In this document: in pieces, positions 1 to 7,607 of the stretch
Layout of the letters: every line of letters starts with the position of its first letter
How positions within the stretch are numbered: position 1 is the stretch's first letter
Assembly: GCA_963722295.1 (NCBI GenBank)
Contig: CAVRLB010000003.1
Span: forward strand, 186,001-250,000
Length of the DNA stretch: 64,000 nt
From: Brooklawnia sp032229645
GTDB lineage: Bacteria > Actinomycetota > Actinomycetes > Propionibacteriales > Propionibacteriaceae
Direction of reading: 5' to 3'
Program-made: the position numbers and the translations under genes
Notes under the pieces: generated by a model
The model's database searches: none
What the model was told of the DNA's origin: nothing
Seen by the model: the letters and a program-made list of their open reading frames with translations, nothing else

Positions 1-1
1 G

Positions 2-832
2 CGTTGGTTCGACATCACCGAGGACGGCCGGCTCGATCTCGAGGGCGCCAAACGCGATGGGTTGATCAACGAGCGGACGAAGATCGTTTCGGTCGCTTGG
101 GTCAGCAACATGCTGGGCACCATCAACCCGATCCGTCAGATCGCCGACTGGGCCAAGTCGGTGGGCGCGATCATGGTGGCAGACGGTTCGCAGGGCGTGC
201 CGCAACTTGCCACCGATGTGAACCGGCTCGGTGTCGATCTGCTCGCCTTCACCGGTCACAAGCTGTGCGGCCCGACCGGGATCGGCGTGCTGTGGGGACG
301 CTATTCGCTGCTCGAAGAACTGCCGCCGTTCATGGGCGGCGGCGAGATGATCGAGGTCGTGCGGATGGAGGGCTCGACCTATGCGCCGCCTCCGCACCGT
401 TTCGAGGCGGGCACGCCACCGATCGCCCAAGCCGTCGGGCTGGGCGCGGCGATCGGCTACCTGGACCGCATCGGGATGGACGCGATCGCTGCCCACGAGA
501 ACGAGATCACCGCGCGGATGCTGGCCGGGCTCGGCTCGCTGACCGGAGTGCGCATTCTCGGGCCGACCGAAGCGGTGGACCGCGGCGGGGCCGTCTCGTT
601 CACGGTGGACGGGGTGCATCCGCACGATCTGATGCAGCTGCTCGACAGTCGCGGCGTGGCCGTGCGCGGTGGGCACCATTGTGCGGCGCCGCTGCACCAA
701 CGGCTGTGCGTGCAGAGTTCGTCGCGGGCGTCCGGGTATCTGTACACCACGCCGGAAGAAGTGGATGCGCTGGTAGCTGCCGTGGCCTGGAGCTATGACT
801 TCTTCCACTCGCGCACCGGGAGACGGTCATGA
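2..832 (+). CDS. sufS: Cysteine desulfurase SufS, 5'-truncated by window edge
   Basis: PLP-dependent enzyme that removes sulfur from L-cysteine and delivers it as persulfide for Fe-S cluster assembly in the cytoplasm. The reading frame is open from base 2, so the N-terminal part lies outside the window; 276 residues are visible. The PLP-binding lysine is in the TGHK motif (visible residue 87) and the mobile-loop cysteine is in GGHHCAAPL (visible residue 227), as in group II desulfurases. The stop codon overlaps the sufU start by 4 bases (ATGA), so sufS, sufU and sufT form one operon. The partner is SufU rather than SufE, the arrangement usual in Gram-positive bacteria. Confidence 0.95.
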   Translation, partial: RWFDITEDGRLDLEGAKRDGLINERTKIVSVAWVSNMLGTINPIRQIADWAKSVGAIMVADGSQGVPQLATDVNRLGVDLLAFTGHKLCGPTGIGVLWGRYSLLEELPPFMGGGEMIEVVRMEGSTYAPPPHRFEAGTPPIAQAVGLGAAIGYLDRIGMDAIAAHENEITARMLAGLGSLTGVRILGPTEAVDRGGAVSFTVDGVHPHDLMQLLDSRGVAVRGGHHCAAPLHQRLCVQSSSRASGYLYTTPEEVDALVAAVAWSYDFFHSRTGRRS

Positions 833-1293
833 CCGTAGAGCAGCTGTACCAAGACATCATCCTCGACCACTACCGTGAGAAGCATCATGCCGGGCTGCGC
901 ACGCCCTTCGGCGCCGAGGTTCACCATGTGAACCCCAGTTGCGGCGATGAGCTCACCTTGCGGGTCGCGGTCGATGGCGACGCCATCGGCGATGTCTCCT
1001 ACGATGCCGAGGGCTGCTCGATCTCGCAGGCTTCGACCTCGGTGATGTGCGATCTGGTGATCGGACGCGATATTGCCGATTCGATGGCGCTCTTCGAGGA
1101 GTTCCGGCACATGATGGAAGGGCAGGGACAGGTCGTGCCCGACGAGGACCGGCTGGAGGACGGCATCGCATTCGCCGGTGTCGCTCAGTTCCCGGCCCGC
1201 GTGAAGTGCGCGATGCTCGGCTGGTCGGCGCTACGCGACGCGCTCATCCGCGCTGGTGTCGAGCTTCCGGCGACGCCCGATGACAAGGAGTGA
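829..1293 (+). CDS. sufU: SufU, zinc-dependent sulfurtransferase for Fe-S assembly
   Basis: Accepts the persulfide from SufS and passes it to the cluster scaffold; older annotations call it a NifU-like scaffold. The protein has 154 residues, normal for the family. The metal ligands are all present: C38 and D40 in NPSCGDE, C63 in EGCSISQAS and C127 in VKCAML. The ATG overlaps the sufS stop codon, which suggests translational coupling. The sufT start follows only 3 bases after its stop. Confidence 0.95.
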   Translation: MTVEQLYQDIILDHYREKHHAGLRTPFGAEVHHVNPSCGDELTLRVAVDGDAIGDVSYDAEGCSISQASTSVMCDLVIGRDIADSMALFEEFRHMMEGQGQVVPDEDRLEDGIAFAGVAQFPARVKCAMLGWSALRDALIRAGVELPATPDDKE

Positions 1294-1296
1294 CAC

Positions 1297-1686
1297 ATGA
1301 CCAACCCGTCTGATCTGGTGAGGGACGAGCTGCCCGGTACCGACACGGTGCCTGCCACCTGGGCGACCGCCACCGACGAGCAGCGGAAACTCGTCATCTT
1401 GGAGGCGCTGAAAGAGGTCGTCGACCCCGAGTTGATGGTCAACGTCGTCGATCTCGGGCTCATCTACGACGTGCTCATCGACGACGACCTGAATGTCACC
1501 CTCAACATGACCCTGACCAGCCCGGCTTGCCCGCTGACCGATCAGATCGAGTGGGAGACGCAGGCAGTGCTCGGCCAGCTCGCCCGCAGCGTGACCGTCA
1601 ACTGGGTGTGGATGCCGCCGTGGTCGCTGGAGATGATCACCGACGATGGACGCGAACAGCTGCAGGCGCTCGGCTTCATGATCTGA
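1297..1686 (+). CDS. sufT: SufT-type DUF59 Fe-S maturation protein
   Basis: A 129-residue MIP18/DUF59 family protein, involved in maturation or loading of Fe-S clusters. The DUF59 core is visible as the VDPEL motif near residue 48 and the TSPACPLTD segment containing the conserved cysteine. About 25 residues of poorly conserved N-terminal sequence precede it. It is the last gene of the suf operon. The same order (desulfurase, SufU, DUF59) occurs in Mycobacterium at Rv1464-Rv1466. Its precise role in actinobacteria is known only by analogy. Confidence 0.9.
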   Translation: MTNPSDLVRDELPGTDTVPATWATATDEQRKLVILEALKEVVDPELMVNVVDLGLIYDVLIDDDLNVTLNMTLTSPACPLTDQIEWETQAVLGQLARSVTVNWVWMPPWSLEMITDDGREQLQALGFMI

Positions 1687-1699
1687 GCCCTCAGGACCC

Positions 1700-2299
1700 T
1701 CAGTAGGCCGACAGCGGGAACCGCTCCCGGATCAGATAGCGCGCTCGTCCGCCCTCACCCTGCCCGAGCAGCGATTCGACCAGGACGAGTTCGGTGACCG
1801 CCCATGGCTGGAGCGCAATGCCGGCCAGAGCCTCGATCTGCGGGCGCGCATCGGTCGAGCGCGCGAAGCGGGCGACGGACAGATGACCGATGAACCTCTC
1901 ATCGGCGACCTGGATACCTGCCCTCCGCGCGGCGTTGCGGCAGCCTCTCGCCACCGACTCGAGATCGCCGGGCGGATCGTCGGCGCCGAGCCATAGGGTC
2001 TTGGCCAGCCCGGGGGCAGGGAAGGCACCCGCGCCCGCGATGCCCAGCCCGAAGCGGGCTGTCAGTGACGCGAGTTCGGTGAGCAGGTCGGCGAGCCGCC
2101 CGTATTGCACGGTCTCGACACGGCCCATGAATGCGCAGGTGAAATGCCAGCCGGACGGAATCGTCCAGCGGATCTGCGGCCAGCGGGTCTTGGCCGGCTC
2201 GAGCAGATCGGTCAGCTGAGCAATGACCGTGGCCGGCGGAGTGACGGCGACAAAGAGACGTCGAGCCGGATCAGCCGATGCAGTGGTGTGAGATGCCAT
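1700..2299 (-). CDS. thpR: RNA 2',3'-cyclic phosphodiesterase (2H family, ThpR)
   Basis: A 199-residue 2H phosphoesterase predicted to open 2',3'-cyclic phosphates on RNA ends, historically named 2'-5' RNA ligase. Both catalytic H-x-[T/S]-x motifs are visible: HFTC at residues 52-55 and HLSV at 139-142. The frame stays open far upstream, but the ATG at 2299 starts the conserved RRLFVAV strand. A TATACT box 9 bases before this ATG supports that start. It converges on sufT with a 13-base gap and diverges from the ABC-F gene. The RNA substrate in vivo is unknown. Confidence 0.85.
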   Translation of the reverse strand: MASHTTASADPARRLFVAVTPPATVIAQLTDLLEPAKTRWPQIRWTIPSGWHFTCAFMGRVETVQYGRLADLLTELASLTARFGLGIAGAGAFPAPGLAKTLWLGADDPPGDLESVARGCRNAARRAGIQVADERFIGHLSVARFARSTDARPQIEALAGIALQPWAVTELVLVESLLGQGEGGRARYLIRERFPLSAY

Positions 2300-2308
2300 C
2301 GCGACCTG

Positions 2309-2314
2309 AGTATA
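2309..2314 (-). promoter_or_regulatory. -10 box of thpR (TATACT)
   Basis: TATACT on the minus strand ends 9 bases before the thpR ATG and there is no Shine-Dalgarno sequence between them, so the transcript is probably leaderless or nearly so. No convincing -35 box was seen. Confidence 0.4.
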
Positions 2315-2428
2315 GACATCGCGATCACCGATGTGCAGGCGCAGTCCTGGCAGCACGCCAACCGTCGCCGGGTTGGTTGCCGCTGCTTTTGTCCAGATCG
2401 TCGGTCCGAGACACAATAGAGGACGACT

Positions 2429-4027
2429 ATGTTGCAGGCTACTGATCTTGAGGTCCGTGCAGGTGCACGGCTGTTGCTCGAACCCACGACTTTCCGGGTG
2501 AACCCCGGCGACAAGATCGGTCTGGTGGGTCGTAACGGCGCGGGTAAGACCACCATGATGCGCATCCTGGCAGGCGAAGGGCTTCCGTCCGGCGGTCAGG
2601 TGGTGCGCCGCGGTGAGATCGGCTACCTTCCGCAGGATCCCCGCGAGACTGACGTGGCGATGATCGCTCGCGACCGGATTCTGTCGGCACGCAACCTGGA
2701 CACGATCTTGGAGCGGCTGCGCAAATCCGAGAAGCTGATGGCCAGCACCGAAGGCGATGAGCAGCAGCAGGCGATGAGTTCCTACGCTCGCGTCGAGGGC
2801 GAACTGATGGCGGCGGGCGGCTATGGCACCGAGGCCGAGGCGGCCCGGATCGCCGCCAATCTCGGTCTCCCCGATCGGGCGCTGGCCCAGCCGCTGCACG
2901 AACTGTCCGGTGGTCAGCGCCGCCGGATCGAACTGGCGCGCATCCTGTTCAGCGCGGCCGATACCCTGCTGCTCGACGAGCCGACGAACCACTTGGACGC
3001 GGACTCCATCGTCTGGCTACGCGATTTCGTCAAGGGCTATGACGGCGGAGTGATGATGATCAGTCACGATGTCGGCCTGCTCGATCAGACCGTCACCAAG
3101 GTCTTCCATCTGGACGCCAACCGCACCACTCTCGATCAGTATTCGATGGGCTGGTCGACCTATCTCCAGCAGCGTCAACTGGACGAGAAGCGCCGCAAGC
3201 GCGAGCGTCACAACGCCGAACGCAAAGCGGCTCAGCTGCGGCTGCAGGCGGACAAGCTCGGCGCGAAGGCGACCAAGGCGACCGCAGCCCAGAATATGGC
3301 GCGGCGGGCCGAGAAGCTGCTGGCCGGCACCGAGGGGCAGCGGGCCGGCGACAAGGTGGCCAAGATCAATTTCCCGAGTCCTGCGCCCTGCGGGAAGACC
3401 CCCCTGATGGCCAAGGACCTCACCAAGACCTACGGGTCCCTCGAGGTGTTCACCGGTGTCGATCTCGCTGTCGACAAGGGATCACGCGTTGTCATCCTGG
3501 GCCTCAACGGCGCCGGTAAGACGACGCTGCTGCGGCTGCTCACCGGTATCGAGACCCCGGATACCGGCGAGATTGTTCCCGGGCATGGGCTGAAGCTCGG
3601 CTATTTCGCCCAGGAGCACGATCTGCTCGATCCCGCGATCAGCGTGCTGCAGAACATGATGCACGCCGCCCCGGATCTCAACGAGACCGAGGCGCGCCGG
3701 GTGCTGGGCGGCTTCCTGTTCAGCGGGGACGACGACCACAAGCCAGCGGGTGTGCTTTCCGGCGGGGAGAAGACCCGGCTGGCCCTGGCGACCCTGGTCG
3801 TCTCGTCGGCCAATGTGCTGCTGCTCGACGAGCCAACCAACAACCTGGACCCGGCGTCACGCAAAGAGGTCTTGAACGCGATCCGCCGCTATGAGGGCGC
3901 CATTATTCTGGTCACCCACGATGAGGGCGCCGTTGCGGCACTCGAGCCCGACCGCGTGATCGTGCTGCCGGATGGTACTGAGGATTTGTGGAGCGAGGGG
4001 TACGCCGAACTGATCTCGCTCGCCTGA
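2429..4027 (+). CDS. ABC-F family ribosome-associated ATPase
   Basis: A 532-residue cytoplasmic protein with two ATP-binding cassettes and no membrane segment. The first cassette shows Walker A GRNGAGKTT (residues 34-42), signature LSGGQRRR and Walker B LLLDEPTNHLD. The second shows GLNGAGKTT, LSGGEKTR and LLLDEPTNNLD. Between them lies a charged, Lys/Arg-rich linker of about 80 residues, the P-site tRNA interaction region of ABC-F factors. These proteins act on the ribosome as translation factors or antibiotic-protection proteins, not as transporters. An AGAGGA ribosome site lies 5 bases before the ATG. Position next to suf genes and before an HTH gene and fabG-inhA parallels mycobacterial Rv1473. 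Whether it protects against antibiotics cannot be told from sequence. Confidence 0.9.
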   Translation: MLQATDLEVRAGARLLLEPTTFRVNPGDKIGLVGRNGAGKTTMMRILAGEGLPSGGQVVRRGEIGYLPQDPRETDVAMIARDRILSARNLDTILERLRKSEKLMASTEGDEQQQAMSSYARVEGELMAAGGYGTEAEAARIAANLGLPDRALAQPLHELSGGQRRRIELARILFSAADTLLLDEPTNHLDADSIVWLRDFVKGYDGGVMMISHDVGLLDQTVTKVFHLDANRTTLDQYSMGWSTYLQQRQLDEKRRKRERHNAERKAAQLRLQADKLGAKATKATAAQNMARRAEKLLAGTEGQRAGDKVAKINFPSPAPCGKTPLMAKDLTKTYGSLEVFTGVDLAVDKGSRVVILGLNGAGKTTLLRLLTGIETPDTGEIVPGHGLKLGYFAQEHDLLDPAISVLQNMMHAAPDLNETEARRVLGGFLFSGDDDHKPAGVLSGGEKTRLALATLVVSSANVLLLDEPTNNLDPASRKEVLNAIRRYEGAIILVTHDEGAVAALEPDRVIVLPDGTEDLWSEGYAELISLA

Positions 4028-4157
4028 GGTCTGCTGCCGTCTGAGAAGGGGTATCTCTCGCCCCGGGGCGACATCGGTCAGCAAGATTCCCGAAATGCCG
4101 CACTGGGCCCTCGCTAGCGATTATGCTCATCTCCACCGGTGTGACAAGGAGTAGGTC

Positions 4158-4436
4158 ATGACCAAGCTCAGCAAGGGTAAGCGGGTGAGTGGCGAGCAGC
4201 GGCACGAGGTACAGCAGTCGTTCGTCGAGCGGTATCAGGCCGGGGAATCCATTCGTTCGCTGGCTGTCGATTCGGGTCGTTCATACGGCTTCGTCCAGGC
4301 TTTGCTGAAGGACGCAGGAGTCGTCTTCCGAACTCGGGGCGGGTCTCATCGGGCCACACGCACCAAGGAAACCTCGGAAGACCAAGAGGACCTGACTGGC
4401 CCGCATCAGGGGCCGGCAGACGTAGCCGCTAGGTGA
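4158..4436 (+). CDS. Small helix-turn-helix protein (Rv1473A-like)
   Basis: A 92-residue basic protein. Residues 17-52 form a likely helix-turn-helix (QQSFVERYQAGESIRSLA followed by SGRSYGFVQALL), and the C-terminal 35 residues are charged and probably disordered. The AAGGAG ribosome site is 6 bases upstream. Small HTH proteins occur directly downstream of the ABC-F gene in mycobacteria (Rv1473A). It may be a nucleoid-associated or regulatory protein; the target is unknown. The last 8 bases overlap the 3' end of the convergent methyltransferase gene. Confidence 0.75.
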   Translation: MTKLSKGKRVSGEQRHEVQQSFVERYQAGESIRSLAVDSGRSYGFVQALLKDAGVVFRTRGGSHRATRTKETSEDQEDLTGPHQGPADVAAR

Positions 4437-5241
4437 CCCGCGGCCTCCGATAGCAGCTGATCGTCACCGAAACTCGCACCGGCGCAGGATCATCGGGCAC
4501 CGGCACCGGTTGATGAAAGGCATTCGGGCCCATAGCGATCAGATCTCCGATGGCGGCGGGGTCGGCGTCCAGACCGAAGTCGAGTTGGTCTCGTGCCGTC
4601 AACCCCAACCCGGTAGCGCAGATCGTCTCGTCCAGCCGGGAGGTCTTATCGGCGGGCACGTCGAGCAACCCCAACTGGTCGCGCAGCCCGGCGAGATGGG
4701 CCGGGGTCGGGGTGACCACGATCAGTTCGCCTCCCGGTCTGAGCACCCGCGCGAAATCCGCTGGGTTGCGCGGTGCGAAAACGCACAGCAATCGGTCCAG
4801 ACTGCCCGAGCGCACCGGCAGGCCCGTCCAACTGTCGGCGACGGCGCTGGCCAGGCCTCGCCTTGCGGAGCGTCGGGCGGCGACGGCCGAGACATCCAAC
4901 GCCAGATGCTGCTCGGGACGGCAGGCCGCCACGACTCCCGCCAGATAGTAGCCGGGCCCGGCGCCCGCCTCTGCGATTCGCGGGGCGCCGGCGCACGCCT
5001 GGATCAATGCGTCCAGGATCGGACGATAGAACCCGGCGTCAAGGAACCGCTCCCTGGCTGCCACCATGTCCCAGGTATCGGCATTGGCCGGGGCAGGGCC
5101 GTTCAAGAGGTTCACATAGCCGTACCGCGCGATGTCGAAGCTGTGCTGCTGAGGGCAGCACAGCCGCCGGTCGTCGCGTGTCAGTCCGGCAGCGCAGACC
5201 GGGCAGGTCAACAAACCGATCGCGGCATCAATGGCTGGCAT
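4429..5241 (-). CDS. RlmA-family 23S rRNA (guanine-N1)-methyltransferase
   Basis: A 270-residue SAM-dependent methyltransferase. The N-terminal zinc finger is intact: C13 and C16 in CPVC, C29 and H33 in CCPQQHSFD. It is followed by the SAM-binding loop EAGAGPGYYL (residues 91-100). This architecture is typical of RlmA(I)/RlmA(II)-TlrB enzymes, which methylate G745 or G748 of 23S rRNA; RlmA(II) members can give tylosin resistance. Which guanine is modified here cannot be decided from sequence. It is a single gene, converging on the small HTH gene and diverging from fabG. Confidence 0.85.
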   Translation of the reverse strand: MPAIDAAIGLLTCPVCAAGLTRDDRRLCCPQQHSFDIARYGYVNLLNGPAPANADTWDMVAARERFLDAGFYRPILDALIQACAGAPRIAEAGAGPGYYLAGVVAACRPEQHLALDVSAVAARRSARRGLASAVADSWTGLPVRSGSLDRLLCVFAPRNPADFARVLRPGGELIVVTPTPAHLAGLRDQLGLLDVPADKTSRLDETICATGLGLTARDQLDFGLDADPAAIGDLIAMGPNAFHQPVPVPDDPAPVRVSVTISCYRRPRVT

Positions 5242-5305
5242 GGGCCCTATCTTTGCCGCTGCGTCACGCTCAGACCAGGCGACCCGGACGAATCAGACAA
5301 CGATG

Positions 5306-5341
5306 GCCGATGGTTTTTGTGTCTGTCACACCAGCATCGGC
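5306..5341. promoter_or_regulatory. Nested palindrome upstream of fabG, possible operator
   Basis: GCCGATG at 5306-5312 is the exact inverse of CATCGGC at 5335-5341. Inside lies a second inverted repeat, TGTG (5318-5321) and CACA (5327-5330), around TCTGT. If fabG is transcribed from the -10 box at 5355, the element covers the -35 region and would be a DNA operator rather than an mRNA structure. Mycobacterial mabA-inhA is controlled by a repressor at the equivalent place, but no specific protein can be assigned here. Confidence 0.4.
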
Positions 5342-5354
5342 GCGAAGCGGAGGA

Positions 5355-5360
5355 TAGATT
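5355..5360 (+). promoter_or_regulatory. -10 box of fabG-inhA (TAGATT)
   Basis: TAGATT ends 7 bases before the GTG of fabG, the spacing seen at other putative leaderless genes of this window. A GGAGG at 5349-5353 is 14 bases from the GTG, too far for a normal ribosome site. Confidence 0.35.
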
Positions 5361-5367
5361 CACTGGG

Positions 5368-6096
5368 GTGAGCGAAACTGCCAATACTTCAAACGGCCGT
5401 GTAGCCGTCATCACCGGTGCCGGACGAGGCATCGGCGCAGCGATCGCCGAGACCTTGCGCGATGCCGGATATCGCGTCGCGAGCTTCGACATCTCGGACG
5501 CTGCCCCGGAAGGTGTGCTGGGCGTGGCCTGCAATGTCACCGACACGGCTTCGGTCGACCAGGCGTTCAAGACGGTCGAGGCCGAACTTGGCCCGGTCGA
5601 GATCCTGATCGCCAACGCCGGTATCACCCGCGACACGCTGCTGATGCGGATGAGCGATGAGGACTGGGAGAAGGTTCTCGATGTGAACCTGACCGGCGCC
5701 TACCGCGTCGTCCGCCGCGCCGTGCGTGGCATGGTCAAGCAGCGCTTCGGGCGCATCGTGGCCACCAGCTCGGTGGTCGCCTTGCTCGGTTCGGCCGGGC
5801 AGGTCAACTACGCGTCCACCAAGGCGGGCCTGATCGGCATGGCCCGCAGCGTTGCCCGTGAGGTCGGCAGCCGCGGCGTCACCTTCAACGTGGTCGCTCC
5901 CGGATTCATCCAGACCGCCATGACCGATGTGCTCGACGAGGCGACCCAGAAGTCGTACGCCGAGCGCATCCCGGTCGGCCGGATGGGCACCATCGCCGAT
6001 GTTGCGCATGCGGTGAAGTTCCTTGTCGAAGACGAGACCGGCTACATCACCGGGGCGGTCATCCCGGTTGATGGCGGCCTGGGAATGGGGCATTGA
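5368..6096 (+). CDS. fabG: 3-oxoacyl-[ACP] reductase FabG (MabA-like)
   Basis: NADPH-dependent reduction of 3-oxoacyl-ACP in type II fatty acid synthesis. The 242-residue short-chain dehydrogenase shows the cofactor loop GAGRGIG (17-23), NAG (83-85), and the catalytic S135, Y148 and K152. The frame is open far upstream, but the protein family begins near RVAVITGAG, so the GTG at 5368 is chosen. inhA starts 1 base after its stop, making a fabG-inhA operon as in mycobacteria (mabA-inhA). Confidence 0.93.
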   Translation: MSETANTSNGRVAVITGAGRGIGAAIAETLRDAGYRVASFDISDAAPEGVLGVACNVTDTASVDQAFKTVEAELGPVEILIANAGITRDTLLMRMSDEDWEKVLDVNLTGAYRVVRRAVRGMVKQRFGRIVATSSVVALLGSAGQVNYASTKAGLIGMARSVAREVGSRGVTFNVVAPGFIQTAMTDVLDEATQKSYAERIPVGRMGTIADVAHAVKFLVEDETGYITGAVIPVDGGLGMGH

Positions 6097-6097
6097 G

Positions 6098-6871
6098 ATG
6101 GGCATCCTCGAAGGCAAGAAGATCCTGGTCACAGGCGTCACCCTCAACACTTCCATCGCCTATTCGGTCGCCCAGATCGCCCAGCAAGAAGGCGCCGAGA
6201 TCGTGGTGTCGAACTTTGGACGCGGCATGAGCCTGACCCGCCGCGTGGTGAAGAAGCTCGATCCGGTTCCCGAGGTGCTCGACCTCAACGTGACCGACGC
6301 CGATCAGCTCGCCGCGCTGCCGGGCCAGCTGCGCGACCTCGGCTTCGACCATCTGGACGGTGTCGTGCACTCCATCGCCTACGCGCATCCGGAGAAGGCG
6401 CTCGGCGGTGCATTCCTCAGCACCGAGTGGCAAGATGTCGCGACCGCGGTGCAGACCTCCGCATATTCGCTGCAGAGTCTCACCATGGCCGTTCGCGACT
6501 TGCTCGGGCGCGGCTCTTCGATCGTCGGCCTGACCTTCGACGCCACCATCAGCTGGCCCTCATACGACTGGATGGGCGTCGCCAAGGCGGCCCTCGAGTC
6601 GACGAATCGTTACCTGGCCCGTTACCTCGGGCCCGACGGGATCCGCGCGAATCTGGTTTCTGCCGGACCTGTCGACACGATCGCGAAGAAGGCGATCCCC
6701 GGTGCGAACTCGTTCAATGACATCTGGGACGGTCGGGCCCCGCTGGGCTGGAACGCTGCGGACGCCACCCCGGTCGGCAAGGCCGTGGTCGCGCTGCTGA
6801 GCGACTGGTTCCCGGCCACCACCGGCACCATGATCTACGTTGACGGCGGCTTGCATTCCACCGGAGCCTGA
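6098..6871 (+). CDS. inhA: Enoyl-[ACP] reductase, InhA/FabI type
   Basis: NADH-dependent reduction of the 2-trans-enoyl-ACP, the last step of the fatty acid elongation cycle. The protein has 257 residues. Catalytic residues in the mycobacterial InhA pattern are F147, Y156 and K163 (Y and K seven apart, as Y158/K165 in InhA). The dinucleotide site GVTLNTSIAY lies at 13-22. The motif SxxxSYDWMGVAK resembles InhA more than E. coli FabI. It is translated directly after fabG and ends at a strong terminator. It is expected to be the target class of isoniazid-NAD adducts and diazaborines; sensitivity cannot be inferred. Confidence 0.93.
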   Translation: MGILEGKKILVTGVTLNTSIAYSVAQIAQQEGAEIVVSNFGRGMSLTRRVVKKLDPVPEVLDLNVTDADQLAALPGQLRDLGFDHLDGVVHSIAYAHPEKALGGAFLSTEWQDVATAVQTSAYSLQSLTMAVRDLLGRGSSIVGLTFDATISWPSYDWMGVAKAALESTNRYLARYLGPDGIRANLVSAGPVDTIAKKAIPGANSFNDIWDGRAPLGWNAADATPVGKAVVALLSDWFPATTGTMIYVDGGLHSTGA

Positions 6872-6886
6872 ACGATCAGTTGATCT

Positions 6887-6930
6887 GAGCCGGCGTCGTC
6901 TCTTCCCGGAGGCGACGCCGGCTTCGTCTG
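6887..6930 (+). terminator. Terminator of the fabG-inhA operon
   Basis: GCCGGCGTCG (6889-6898) pairs perfectly with CGACGCCGGC (6913-6922) around a 14-base loop. An added A-T pair lies at the base and T-rich sequence (TTCGTCTGTT) follows. Confidence 0.8.
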
Positions 6931-7012
6931 TTCACCAGGATCTGCTTCGCCGCCAACCGGTTCGTACCCGGGCTCATCCCCGGCGAGGTCGAGTTTGGCC
7001 CGGCCGCGTCGG

Positions 7013-7018
7013 TAGCCT
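7013..7018 (+). promoter_or_regulatory. -10 box (TAGCCT), probable leaderless start
   Basis: TAGCCT ends 7 bases before the ATG at 7026, and no Shine-Dalgarno sequence precedes that ATG. Confidence 0.35.
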
Positions 7019-7025
7019 GCATGAC

Positions 7026-7511
7026 ATGGACATCCTCGTTTCGGTCATCACCGGTGTGCTCCTGGTGATCGGCGCCCTCGGCATCATCGTCCCGATCCTG
7101 CCCGGCAGCATCTTGATCATCATCGGGCTGCTGCTCTGGGCCATCGTGATCGGAGGGCCGGTCGGCTGGATCGTCTTCGGGATCGGGTTGGTGCTGTGCG
7201 GAGTGGGGATGGCATCGTCCACATTGCTGACGGGGACGCGGCTGAAGGCCCGCCAAATACCCAATCGCTCGATCTTGATCGGTGCGGTGCTCGGTGTGAT
7301 CGGCGCGTTCGTGATTCCGGTTGTGGGGCTCTTGGTCGGCTTCGTCGTGGGTCTGTTCGGCAGCGAATGGTACCGGCTGCGTGACCCGAAGCTGGCCTGG
7401 GATGCGTCGTTGGTGGCCATGAAGTCAGTTGGCCTGGGGATGATCGTCGAATTCAGCTGCGCCGGCCTGGCGATCACCGCCTGGATCATCGGGATCTTCT
7501 TGCACTTCTAA
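7026..7511 (+). CDS. DUF456 membrane protein
   Basis: A 161-residue integral membrane protein with at least four hydrophobic helices: roughly residues 3-20, 22-45, 48-65 and 86-115, with a fifth near the C-terminus. The glycine-rich hydrophobic repeats (VLLVIGALGIIVPILPGS) match the DUF456 family, which has no established function. It stands alone between the inhA terminator and an ABC ATPase gene in the same direction. Confidence 0.75.
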   Translation: MDILVSVITGVLLVIGALGIIVPILPGSILIIIGLLLWAIVIGGPVGWIVFGIGLVLCGVGMASSTLLTGTRLKARQIPNRSILIGAVLGVIGAFVIPVVGLLVGFVVGLFGSEWYRLRDPKLAWDASLVAMKSVGLGMIVEFSCAGLAITAWIIGIFLHF

Positions 7512-7594
7512 GGACGCTCCAAAGCAGCACTGCTAAGTGAATTCTTCGTCACGCCCTGAGCGAGCCTGGCTGCGCATCGCAAGCCGTGAAACGG

Positions 7595-7600
7595 TAGTGT
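7595..7600 (+). promoter_or_regulatory. -10 box (TAGTGT), probable leaderless start
   Basis: TAGTGT ends 7 bases before the ATG at 7608, and no usable Shine-Dalgarno sequence lies between. Confidence 0.35.
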
Positions 7601-7607
7601 CTGAGGC

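Noticed and set aside
2300..2992. N-terminal extension of thpR into the ABC-F gene
   Set aside because: Family length and the TATACT box support a start at 2299; the extension is antisense to the ABC-F gene.
4510..5367. Long N-terminal extension of fabG
   Set aside because: It runs antisense through the RlmA-type gene; SDR proteins begin at the Rossmann strand near 5368.
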